Origin: Streptomyces sp. f51
Lineage (GTDB): Bacteria; Actinomycetota; Actinomycetes; Streptomycetales; Streptomycetaceae
Assembly (NCBI RefSeq): GCF_037940415.1
Contig: NZ_CP149798.1
Coordinates: 1,422,501-1,486,500 of the forward strand
Reading direction: 5' to 3'
Length of the DNA stretch: 64,000 nucleotides
Below, piece by piece: positions 33,669 through 41,219 of this stretch; position 1 is the first letter of the stretch, and every line of letters begins with the position of its first letter. The translations under genes and the position numbers were made by a program. The notes under the pieces are model-generated. The model was given only the letters and a program-made list of their open reading frames with translations. It made no database searches and was not told where the DNA came from.

Positions 33669-34108
33669 GCGTCGCCCTCCATCCGGGACTTGATGGCGTC
33701 GGCCTTGGGGTCGAGTTGAGCGGCCGCGTGCCGCGCGTACCACCAGGCGATGAGGAAGGTGGTGAGGAACTGGGCGAGGCCGAGCACCAGGGCGACGTTG
33801 ACGTTGCCGAACAGCTTGGTGCCCATGAAGCCGCCCGCGTAGTTCGAGAGCAGCACGTACAGCAGGTACCAGAGGATGAATCCGACGGTCAGCGGGAAGG
33901 CGAAGGAGCGGTGGGAGCTGCGGAGTTCACCGAACTCGGCGCTCTCCTGCATCTCGACGAACTTCTCGGTGGACGGGAGCTGGGTTCCGGTGTGCGCCGG
34001 GGGTGGTGCGTCGGTGGCCACGGTGTCTCCTCGCGTTGCCGGTGCGGTTACGACGGTGGACGGGGGCGGGCCGGGGCCCGCGGTCGGGGACGGTCCGGGT
34101 TCGGACAT
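33665..34108 (-). CDS. DUF485 (YjcH-like) inner-membrane protein
   Basis: A 147-aa protein. A Pro/Thr-rich disordered N-terminus (1-45) is followed by the DUF485 core with two membrane helices: FAFPLTVGFILWYLLYVLLSNYA and NVALVLGLAQFLTTFLIAWWYARHA. These proteins are encoded with acetate/monocarboxylate symporters and are thought to assist them. The gene starts the symporter operon and is divergent from the subtilase gene. It overlaps the symporter gene by 4 bp. Confidence 0.88.
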   Translation of the reverse strand: MSEPGPSPTAGPGPPPSTVVTAPATRGDTVATDAPPPAHTGTQLPSTEKFVEMQESAEFGELRSSHRSFAFPLTVGFILWYLLYVLLSNYAGGFMGTKLFGNVNVALVLGLAQFLTTFLIAWWYARHAAAQLDPKADAIKSRMEGDA

Positions 34109-34459
34109 GGGGCTTCGACCTCGTACCGGCCCGTATCACGTGACGTTCTGTCATCGATCGTGTCCGCTCCGTGATCCGAACCGGGGGCTCGATCGTCCAC
34201 GGGCTCCCTGCCCAAGGTCACGGCGCCACGCGTGGACCGGTTCAACCCGCCCCGCTTCTTTCACGGGCCGCCGCGCGTTCCCGGCGGCGCGCGGGGGTCG
34301 GCGCCCCGGGTCCCGCGTGTCATTCGGAAGTCGTCGGCGCAAGTCATTGCTGGCCCGGCCGGCGGCGGGATAGCTTCTGCCTGCGCCATTCCGTCATGTA
34401 CCTGCCCGAGCACCATCCGTGTTCGGGCAGCTCCGTTTTCCGGATGATGTGGAGATCCC
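34109..34459. other. Divergent promoter region between the symporter operon and the subtilase gene
   Basis: A 351-bp gap with no gene. Its clearest structure is a hairpin at 34402-34430: the arms CTGCCCGAGCAC and GTGTTCGGGCAG differ from perfect complementarity by one G-T wobble, with a 5-nt loop. It ends 29 bp before the protease ATG and so lies in its 5' leader. The rest holds nothing I can name. Confidence 0.5.
34402..34430 (+). promoter_or_regulatory. Hairpin in the leader of the subtilase gene
   Basis: A 12-bp near-perfect stem (34402-34413 with 34419-34430) with loop CATCC sits between the likely promoter region and the ATG at 34460. It could stabilise the transcript, attenuate it, or act as an operator. 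There is no T-tract. Confidence 0.45.
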
Positions 34460-35986
34460 ATGGCTCATCTGCGTTCCAGACGCCGTCTCGCGCTCGCGGT
34501 ACCGGTCGTCCTGTCGCTCACCGCCTCGCTCGGCTTCCTGCCGGGCGCCGCCTCGGCCGCACCGTTCACCGCCCCCGCCGTGACGACCGCGGACGGGCCG
34601 AACCTCTCCTATGTGGTCAACACGACGACGGACCACCGCACGATCGCGTCGGTGGAGAAGGCGATCGCGGCGGCGGGCGGCAGCGTCGTCATCGCGTACG
34701 AGCAGATCGGCGTGATCGTCGTCCACTCCGCGAACCCGGACTTCGGCCGGCAGATCCGGACGGTACGGGGAGTGCAGTCGGCCGGGGCCACCCGCACCTC
34801 GCCGCTGAAGGCCGCGGGCACGACGGACGAGGGCGCGGTGCAGGTGCTGTCCGCGGCCGAGGCGGCCAAGGTCGCGAAGAAGGCCGACGCGGGCCAGGAG
34901 CCCCTCGAGGCCGACCAGTGGGACCTGCGCGCGATAGGCGCCGACAAGGCGGCCGCGATCGACCCCGGCAGCAAGAAGGTGACCGTCGCCGTCATCGACG
35001 TCGGTGTCGACGACACGCACCCCGACATCGCGCCGAACTTCTCCCCCTCGCAGTCGGCCAACTGCGTGGGCGGCAAGCCCGACACCACCTACGGCTCCTG
35101 GCGCCCGGTGGACGCCGACCACTACCACGGCACGCATGTCGCGGGCGAGATCGCCGCGGCCCGCAACGGCATCGGCGTCGCGGGCGTCGCGCCGGGTGTC
35201 AGGGTCTCGGGCATCACGGTGGCCGAGCCCGACTCCACGCAGCTGTTCTACCCGGAGAGCGTCGTGTGCGCCTTCGTGTTCGCCGCCGACCACGGCGTCG
35301 AGATCACCAACAACAGCTACTACGTGGACCCTTGGCTGTACAACTGCGTCGACGACCCCGATCAGAAGGCCATCGTCGACGCCGTCAACCGCGCCCAGCT
35401 GTACGCCCAGCGCAAGGGCACGCTGAACGTCGCCGCGGCGGGCAACTCCAACGACGACCTCGACGCGAACGCCTTGACGGACGCGTCCAGCCCCGACGAC
35501 TCGACCGCCACCACGCGGACGGTCGACCCGCACAAGTGCTATGACATCCCGACCCAGTTGCCCGGTGTCGTGACGGTCGCCTCGACCGGCGTCAAGGGTG
35601 CCAAGTCCTACTTCTCCAGCTACGGGAACGGGGTCATCGACGTCGCCGCACCCGGCGGCGACCGCTACCAGATCCCGGACACCCCCTCGCAGAACGGCCG
35701 CATCCTCTCCACGCTGCCGAACAACACGTACGGCTTCCTCCAGGGCACCTCGATGGCGACCCCGCACGTCGCCGGTGTGGCCGCCCTGCTGAAGTCCACG
35801 TACCCCTGGGCGACGCCCGCCCAGCTCCAGCTCCTCCTCAAGGCCGAGGCGGACAACCCGGGTTGCCCGACCGCGCCGTACGACGGCAACGGCGACGGTG
35901 TCGTCGACGCGACCTGCGTGGGCGGCAAGCACGTGAACGGCTTCTACGGAGCCGGCATCGTCAACGCCCTGCGCGCGGTCAAGTAG
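34460..35986 (+). CDS. Secreted S8 (subtilisin-like) serine protease
   Basis: A 508-aa exported protease. Signal peptide to about residue 33 (AASA-APF), then an I9-like propeptide region (about 50-115). The catalytic domain carries Asp180 (VIDVGVDDTHPD), His223 (HGTHVAG), oxyanion Asn329 (AAGNS) and nucleophile Ser431 (GTSMATPHVAG). There is no C-terminal PPC or P domain. Several cysteines (201, 270, 296, 360 and near the C-terminus) suggest disulfides. The triad is intact, so activity is expected. Start ATG 34460. Confidence 0.95.
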   Translation: MAHLRSRRRLALAVPVVLSLTASLGFLPGAASAAPFTAPAVTTADGPNLSYVVNTTTDHRTIASVEKAIAAAGGSVVIAYEQIGVIVVHSANPDFGRQIRTVRGVQSAGATRTSPLKAAGTTDEGAVQVLSAAEAAKVAKKADAGQEPLEADQWDLRAIGADKAAAIDPGSKKVTVAVIDVGVDDTHPDIAPNFSPSQSANCVGGKPDTTYGSWRPVDADHYHGTHVAGEIAAARNGIGVAGVAPGVRVSGITVAEPDSTQLFYPESVVCAFVFAADHGVEITNNSYYVDPWLYNCVDDPDQKAIVDAVNRAQLYAQRKGTLNVAAAGNSNDDLDANALTDASSPDDSTATTRTVDPHKCYDIPTQLPGVVTVASTGVKGAKSYFSSYGNGVIDVAAPGGDRYQIPDTPSQNGRILSTLPNNTYGFLQGTSMATPHVAGVAALLKSTYPWATPAQLQLLLKAEADNPGCPTAPYDGNGDGVVDATCVGGKHVNGFYGAGIVNALRAVK

Positions 35987-36096
35987 CGCCCGCCGCACCT
36001 CCCGTGGCCCCGGCCTCCGCCCTGCGCGGCGGCCGGGGCCACGCGCCGTCGGGGCCGCCTGCCGTGTTGATCGCGTCCACACCGCATAGTGCCGGT

Positions 36097-37566
36097 ATGA
36101 CACATGCACCGATGACCGCTGTGTGGGAGGAGCTGGGCGGAGACCCGGCGCTGCTCTCCGGGGTTTCGACCGTGGAGCGGGCGGGAGCGCTGGAAGCCGT
36201 CCTGCCCGCAAGGGAGTTGGCGCGCGCGTGCGTGGGCGCCTGCGCGCTGGCCGCCGCCGAACTGGGGGCCGGGCGGGCCGGGCTCGCGCGGGTGCCGGGG
36301 GTGAGGGTGGACGACGGAGCCGTCGCCACGGCGTTCGTCAGCGAACGGCATCTGCGGATCGACGGGCGCGCTCCGGTCGGCTTCGCTCCGCTGTCCCGGT
36401 TCTGGCGGACCGCGGACGGCTGGGTGCGGACGCACGCGAACTACCCCCATCACCGGGCCCGACTGCTGGACGCGCTGGGGGCTCCGGACGACGCTGACGC
36501 CGAGGACGTGGCCGCCCTGCTCGCGGGGCGCTCCGCGCGGGAGGCCGAGGAGAGCGTGTACCGGGCGGGCGGGCTCGCGGTCGCGCTGCGCGCACCGGAG
36601 GAATGGGCGCGGCACGAGCAGCGGCTCGCCCTGGCCCGCCGACCGCTGATCGAGCGGGACGGGGTGCCCGCGCCTGGAGGCGCCGGCACCCGCGCCCTCC
36701 CCCCGCTGCCGGACGGCGGCCCGCTGCTGCCCGCCGCCGGGGTGCGGGTCCTCGATCTGACCCGGGTCATCGCGGGCCCGGTCGCCACCCGCACGCTGGC
36801 CCTGCTGGGCGCCGACGTGCTGCGCGTGGACGGGCCGCGGCTGCCGGAGGACCCGGACGCGCACGCCGACACGGGGTTCGGGAAGCGCTCGACGGTCCTG
36901 GACCTGGCGGCCGACCGGGGCGCCTTCGAGGAGCTGCTGGCGTCGGCGGACGTGGTCGTCACCGGGTACCGGCCCGGCTCCCTCGACCGCTTCGGGCTCT
37001 CTCCCGAGGCGCTGGCCGAGCGCGTTCCGGGTCTCGTGGTGGCGCAGGTGTCGGCGTGGGGGACGTACGGGCCCTGGGGCGGGCGGCGGGGCTTCGACAG
37101 CCTGGTACAGGTGGCCACCGGGATCGCCGTGACGGAGGGATCGCCCGAGCGGCCGGGCGCACTGCCGGCGCAGGCCCTGGACCACGGCACCGGGTATCTG
37201 CTGGCGGCGGCCGTCCTGCGGGCGCTGACCGGGCGGGCGGAGTCGGGCCGCGGCGGCGTCGTACGCCTGGCGCTGGCCCGCACGGCGATGTGGCTGACGG
37301 ACGGGATCGGGCGACGGGAGGCACCCGGCTCCGCAGCGGACGCCTCGCGGCGGAAGCCCGGCACGACGGCCGACCCGTCACCGGGCTGCCAGCCGGACCC
37401 CTCGGCGGGGGAACCGTACGACCGTCCCGACGCCTGGCTGTCCGAGCGGAGCAGCCCCTTCGGGCGCCTCGGCCACGCCCTGCCCCCCGTCTCCTTCGAG
37501 GGCGGCCCGGCCGACTGGTCCCGCGCGCCGGGCCCCTGGGGGACGGATCCCGCGCGCTGGGCGTGA
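36097..37566 (+). CDS. Atypical family III CoA-transferase (CaiB/BaiF-like)
   Basis: A 489-aa protein. The canonical CaiB N-terminal motif, LDLTRVIAGPVATRTLALLGADVLRVDGP, does not start the protein but appears near residue 215. The first about 200 residues resemble the middle/C-terminal part of the fold (FWRTADGWVRTHANYPHHRARLLDALGA). The segment where the catalytic Asp normally sits (GQ-VDVSL type) reads GGVVRLALARTAMWL, without the Asp. It looks like a rearranged or fused member that may have lost transferase activity. A CATAGT box lies 6 nt before the ATG, so the mRNA may be leaderless. Confidence 0.8.
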   Translation: MTHAPMTAVWEELGGDPALLSGVSTVERAGALEAVLPARELARACVGACALAAAELGAGRAGLARVPGVRVDDGAVATAFVSERHLRIDGRAPVGFAPLSRFWRTADGWVRTHANYPHHRARLLDALGAPDDADAEDVAALLAGRSAREAEESVYRAGGLAVALRAPEEWARHEQRLALARRPLIERDGVPAPGGAGTRALPPLPDGGPLLPAAGVRVLDLTRVIAGPVATRTLALLGADVLRVDGPRLPEDPDAHADTGFGKRSTVLDLAADRGAFEELLASADVVVTGYRPGSLDRFGLSPEALAERVPGLVVAQVSAWGTYGPWGGRRGFDSLVQVATGIAVTEGSPERPGALPAQALDHGTGYLLAAAVLRALTGRAESGRGGVVRLALARTAMWLTDGIGRREAPGSAADASRRKPGTTADPSPGCQPDPSAGEPYDRPDAWLSERSSPFGRLGHALPPVSFEGGPADWSRAPGPWGTDPARWA

Positions 37567-37583
37567 AGGGGCCGGGAACGACC

Positions 37584-37614
37584 GGCGGCCCCGGGAATCC
37601 TCCCCGGGGCCGCC
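37584..37614. terminator. Terminator between the CoA-transferase-like and ADH genes
   Basis: GGCGGCCCCGGG (37584-37595) pairs perfectly with CCCGGGGCCGCC (37603-37614) around a 7-nt loop, between convergent genes. Confidence 0.85.
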
Positions 37615-37628
37615 GTACGAGGTCCGGG

Positions 37629-38672
37629 TCAGCCGGTGACGAGCACCTTCAGGGCCGTGCGCTCGTCCATCGCCTTGTAGCCCTCGGGGACGCCGTCCAG
37701 GCCGACGGTCATGTCGAAGACCGGCGAGGGGTCGATGGTGCCGTCGAGGACGTCGGGCAGCAGCTCGGGGATGTAGGAGCGCACCGGGGCGACCCCGCCG
37801 CGCAGGGCGATGTTCCGGTCGAACATGACGCCCAGGTCGAGGCCCGTGCCGCTGCCGTGCGGCACGCCGACGAAGCCGATGGCGCCGCCGTCGCGGGTGA
37901 TGTTCACCGCGGTGCTCATGGACTGCTCGGTGCCGACCGCCTCGATGACGCAGTGGGCGCCCTGGCCCCCGGTCAGCTCGCGGACGGCCTCGATCGCCGC
38001 CTCGCCGCGCTCGGCGACGACGTCCGTGGCGCCGAAGCGGCGCGCGATGTCGGTGCGGACCTGGTGGCGGCCGAGCGCGATGATCCGGTCGGCGCCGAGC
38101 CGCTTGGCGGCCAGGACCGCGCACAGGCCGACGGCACCGTCGCCCACGACGGCGACGGTCGAGCCCTTGCGGACACCGGCGCCGAGAGCCGCGTGGTGGC
38201 CGGTGCCGAGGACGTCGGACAGGGTCAGCAGCGCCGACAGCAGGTGGTCGTCGGAGGCCGCCTCCTTGGGCAGCTGGACGAGGGTGCCGTCGGCGAAGGG
38301 GACGCGTACGGCCTCGCCCTGGCCGCCGTCGTAGCCGACGGAACCCCAGAACCCGCCGTGCACGCACGACGTGGTGAGCCCGTCACGGCAGTAGTCGCAG
38401 ACGCCGTCGGACCACATGAAGGGCGCCACGACCAGGTCGCCGCGACGGACGCCGGACACCTCGGAACCGGTCTCCTCGACGATGCCGAGGAACTCGTGCC
38501 CGATCCGCTGGCCCGGCTGCCGGGCGGCCTCGCCGCGGTACGCCCACAGGTCGCTGCCGCAGATGCAGGAGCGCAGCACGCGCACGATCGCGTCCGTGGG
38601 CAGCTGCACCATGGGCTCCGGCACCTCCTCCACACGCATGTCGAACGGGGCGTGGATGGTGGTGGCGCGCAT
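37629..38672 (-). CDS. Zinc-dependent alcohol dehydrogenase family protein
   Basis: A 347-aa medium-chain dehydrogenase/reductase. The catalytic-zinc ligands are in RSCICGSDLW and GQRIGHEF. The structural-zinc cysteines are partly kept (GVCDYCRDGLTTSCVHGG). The Rossmann motif GDGAVGLCAVL is near 177-187. The substrate is unclear; the closest general type is the threonine-dehydrogenase/sorbitol-dehydrogenase-like group. The ATG at 38672 has an AAGGA SD. It lies 39 bp after the YhhN stop codon, and a 15-bp perfect inverted repeat covers that stop codon and the start of the gap. Confidence 0.9.
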   Translation of the reverse strand: MRATTIHAPFDMRVEEVPEPMVQLPTDAIVRVLRSCICGSDLWAYRGEAARQPGQRIGHEFLGIVEETGSEVSGVRRGDLVVAPFMWSDGVCDYCRDGLTTSCVHGGFWGSVGYDGGQGEAVRVPFADGTLVQLPKEAASDDHLLSALLTLSDVLGTGHHAALGAGVRKGSTVAVVGDGAVGLCAVLAAKRLGADRIIALGRHQVRTDIARRFGATDVVAERGEAAIEAVRELTGGQGAHCVIEAVGTEQSMSTAVNITRDGGAIGFVGVPHGSGTGLDLGVMFDRNIALRGGVAPVRSYIPELLPDVLDGTIDPSPVFDMTVGLDGVPEGYKAMDERTALKVLVTG

Positions 38673-38699
38673 GGCGAGGATCCTTCTCGTGCGGAGCGT

Positions 38700-38738
38700 G
38701 GTGAGATGCGCTCAGGGGGTGGTTGAGCGCATCTCACC
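38700..38738. promoter_or_regulatory. 15-bp perfect inverted repeat upstream of the ADH gene
   Basis: GGTGAGATGCGCTCA (38700-38714) is mirrored exactly by TGAGCGCATCTCACC (38724-38738) with a 9-nt loop. It covers the last codons and stop of the YhhN gene and ends 27 bp before the ADH start codon. It is either a strong hairpin (terminator or attenuator between two co-oriented genes) or a dimeric-regulator operator. Confidence 0.7.
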
Positions 38739-39383
38739 GTACGCCGCCTCGGGCGCGCGTCGCACCGCGAGGGGGTCCAGCACCCCCCGGACCAGCAGAA
38801 ACTGGGCCGCGATATAGGTGAACATGATCCAGAAGGACGCCATCGGGAGCTGCGGCCAGTCGGCGACGCCGGTGGCGATCAGGGTGTCCGAGAGCATGAA
38901 GAGAGCGCCGCCGACCGCCGCGACGGGCCCGAGGCGGGTGGCCCCGTACGCCATCGCGGTCAGCAGCAGGCTGTAGCCGGCGACGGGGACGCGCAGGCCG
39001 GCCGGCAGACCGGGCCACAGCAGCACGACGAGGACGACGAGAGCCGTGGCGTACGCGAGGACGAGCCGTGCGTCCCGTACGCGTGCCGTCCGGCGGAAGA
39101 GCACGAGGTAGCAGACGTGCCCGGCCGCGAAGGAGGCCATGCCGGCCAGGAAGGCGGGGTCGGCGTCGGACAGGAGCGCCAGGTCGCCGCACCAGCCGAA
39201 GAGCAGGGCCGCGATGAGCAGCCGGGGCGCGCCGCGCACGCCCGCGTACACGGCGAGCAGCGGCATCAGGAGCATCTTGGCGATCCGGTGCGCGGGGTCG
39301 ATTCCGGCGAGGAGCCCGAGGAGGTCGGCGGCCGCCGCCAGCGCGAAGCAGACGAGCAGGGCGCGCGCGGGACGCGGGCTCAC
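38712..39383 (-). CDS. YhhN-family (lysoplasmalogenase-like) membrane protein
   Basis: A 223-aa protein with about eight membrane helices of the YhhN/TMEM86 family. Hallmarks: KMLLMPLLAVY, ALLFGWCGDLALL, GMASFAAGHVCYL, GGALFMLSDTLIA. Mammalian members hydrolyse the vinyl-ether bond of lysoplasmalogens. The bacterial role is inferred from family membership only. The GTG at 39383 overlaps the stop of the sterol-desaturase-family gene (4 bp), so the two lipid-type enzymes are coupled. Confidence 0.88.
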   Translation of the reverse strand: MSPRPARALLVCFALAAAADLLGLLAGIDPAHRIAKMLLMPLLAVYAGVRGAPRLLIAALLFGWCGDLALLSDADPAFLAGMASFAAGHVCYLVLFRRTARVRDARLVLAYATALVVLVVLLWPGLPAGLRVPVAGYSLLLTAMAYGATRLGPVAAVGGALFMLSDTLIATGVADWPQLPMASFWIMFTYIAAQFLLVRGVLDPLAVRRAPEAAYGEMRSTTP

Positions 39384-40267
39384 GCGACGGACTCCGTGAC
39401 CGGGGCCTGCGTGACGGGGTCCTGCCCGACGGCCGGGGGCGCGGGCTGCCAGCCGGGCCCGCCGAGGAGCCGGCCGGCGCGCTCGCGCCAGCTCGCCGCC
39501 GCCCGCAGGTCCCTGGCGATGGCGGTGTACTCGTGGGTGGCCACGCGCAGCGGGTTGTACGTGGCGATGTTCTTGGTGAGCCCGTAGACGGGCCGTTCGG
39601 TCTCCGCGACGAACGATCCGAAGAGCCGGTCCCAGACGATGAGGATGCCGCCGAAGTTGCGGTCCAGGTAGCCGCCCTGGGAGGCGTGGTGGACGCGGTG
39701 GTGGGAGGGCGTGTTCAGGGCGAACTCGAACCAGCTGGGCATCTTGTCGATGCGCTCGGTGTGGATCCAGAACTGGTAGACGAGGCTCACCGAGGAGCAG
39801 AAGGCGAGCGCGGCCGGGTGCACCCCGAGGGCGATCATCGGGAGGTAGAACGGCCAGGAGGTCAGGCCCGTCCAGGGCTGGCGCAGGGCGGTGGTGAGGT
39901 TGAACTTCCTGCTGGAGTGGTGCACGACGTGGCAGGCCCACAGGAGGCGGATCACGTGGTGGCCGCGGTGGGACCAGTAGTAGAAGAAGTCCTGGGCGAG
40001 CAGCATCAGCGGGATCGTCCACCACAGGACGGGCACCCGCAGCGGCGTCAGCGCGTAGACCGCGCTGTAGATCGCGACGATCGGGAACTTCCACAGGAAG
40101 TCGAAGAAGAGACTGCCGAGTCCCATGCCGAGGCTCGTCGCGGCGTCCTTCTTCTCGTACCCCGCGGCGTCCTCGTCCGGATGGATCCGGACGCTGATCA
40201 TCTCGATCACGGCGAGGAGGATGAACGCGGGGATCGACAGCACCACGACATCGGGGAGGTTCGGCAT
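39380..40267 (-). CDS. Sterol desaturase / fatty acid hydroxylase family protein
   Basis: A 295-aa membrane di-iron enzyme candidate. Histidine boxes are visible as HRGHH, HVVHHSS and HHRVHHASQGG, with a further His near HTERID. These coordinate two irons in the alkylglycerol monooxygenase/sterol C5-desaturase group. About four helices are present. Coupled with a lysoplasmalogenase-like gene, the pair might act on ether lipids: alkylglycerol-monooxygenase-like and plasmalogen-hydrolase-like activities would fit together. This is inference. Confidence 0.9.
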   Translation of the reverse strand: MPNLPDVVVLSIPAFILLAVIEMISVRIHPDEDAAGYEKKDAATSLGMGLGSLFFDFLWKFPIVAIYSAVYALTPLRVPVLWWTIPLMLLAQDFFYYWSHRGHHVIRLLWACHVVHHSSRKFNLTTALRQPWTGLTSWPFYLPMIALGVHPAALAFCSSVSLVYQFWIHTERIDKMPSWFEFALNTPSHHRVHHASQGGYLDRNFGGILIVWDRLFGSFVAETERPVYGLTKNIATYNPLRVATHEYTAIARDLRAAASWRERAGRLLGGPGWQPAPPAVGQDPVTQAPVTESVA

Positions 40268-40382
40268 GGGTGAACCGTAGATGCGCTGGTCGGCCGCGTA
40301 CAGAGGTCGTTACCGATAAGTATTACCGGCGGTATGCGCTTGCTTCTTGGTGCTCTCCGCCAAAGCCCGTCCCGCGCCCGGC

Positions 40383-40450
40383 CGTACGCGCGCACGCCGA
40401 CGGCTCCGGACAGGGTCGTACGCGCGCACGCCGACGGCTCCGGGCAGGGT
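40383..40450. repeat. Tandem duplication of a 34-bp unit
   Basis: Positions 40383-40416 and 40417-40450 are the same 34-bp sequence with one substitution (CCGGACAGG versus CCGGGCAGG). The repeat lies in the 191-bp gap before the VIT-type gene's 3' end. Confidence 0.85.
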
Positions 40451-40458
40451 CGTCACGC

Positions 40459-41169
40459 TCACACGCCCGCCGCTCCGAGCAGGGCGCCGGCCGCGTAGGT
40501 CACCGCCATGGCGAGCGCTCCCCCGGCCGTGTTGCGCAGCACAGCGCGCCGCGGGTCGGCCGAGCCCAGCCGTGCGCTGCTCCAGCCGGTGAGGGCGAGC
40601 GCGGCCAGCACCGAGACCACGGTGACGCCGAGCCGCCAGCGCTCCGGCGGCAGCACGATGGCCAGAAGGGGCAGCAGGGCTCCGGCGGTGAACGCGAGGA
40701 AGCTCGCCCAGGCCGCGTGCCACGGGTTGGTCAGGTCGTCGGGGTCGATGCCCAGTTCCACGGAGGCGTGGGCGCGCAGGGCGTCCCGTTCGGTGAGCTG
40801 GACGGCCGCCTCGCGGGCCACCTTCCGGGACAGGCCGCGCTGTTCCAGGAGTCCGGTCAGCTCCTCCAGCTCGGCCTCCGGCGCTTCCCTCAGCTCCCGT
40901 TTCTCCGTGGCGAGCGCGGCCAGTTCCGAGTCCCGCTGGGTGGAGACCGACACGTACTCGCCCGCGGCCATGGACATCGACCCGGCGAGCAGTCCCGCGA
41001 TGCCCGCGGTGAACAGGGCCGCGCGCTCGCCCGTGGCGCCCGCCACGCCGACGACGAGGCCGGCGGTGGAGACGATGCCGTCGTTGGCGCCCAGGACGGC
41101 GGCCCGCAGCCAGTTCAGCCGCGAGCCGAGGGTGCCGCCGTGGGCCTCGTCGTGCGTCGGTTCCGTCAC
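40459..41169 (-). CDS. VIT1/CCC1-type iron/manganese transporter
   Basis: A 236-aa membrane protein of the vacuolar-iron-transporter family, with about five helices. It has WLRAAVLGANDGIVSTAGLVVGVAGA at the N-terminus, GLLAGSMSMAAGEYVSVSTQRDSE with the metal-binding loop, and the Glu-rich cytoplasmic helix (ATEKRELREAPEAELEEL) typical of the metal-binding domain. It should export Fe2+/Mn2+ from the cytoplasm. The GTG at 41169 has no SD; the true start may differ slightly. It lies 50 bp downstream of the amidohydrolase operon on the same strand. Confidence 0.88.
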   Translation of the reverse strand: MTEPTHDEAHGGTLGSRLNWLRAAVLGANDGIVSTAGLVVGVAGATGERAALFTAGIAGLLAGSMSMAAGEYVSVSTQRDSELAALATEKRELREAPEAELEELTGLLEQRGLSRKVAREAAVQLTERDALRAHASVELGIDPDDLTNPWHAAWASFLAFTAGALLPLLAIVLPPERWRLGVTVVSVLAALALTGWSSARLGSADPRRAVLRNTAGGALAMAVTYAAGALLGAAGV

Positions 41170-41219
41170 AGGGGGAGGATCGCACCCGGGGCGCCACCGG
41201 GGACGCACCGACCCGGAGT

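Noticed and set aside
41170..41219. Alternative upstream start for the VIT-type transporter
   Set aside because: GTG codons exist in this gap, but none has a Shine-Dalgarno, and the family alignment fits the start at 41169.
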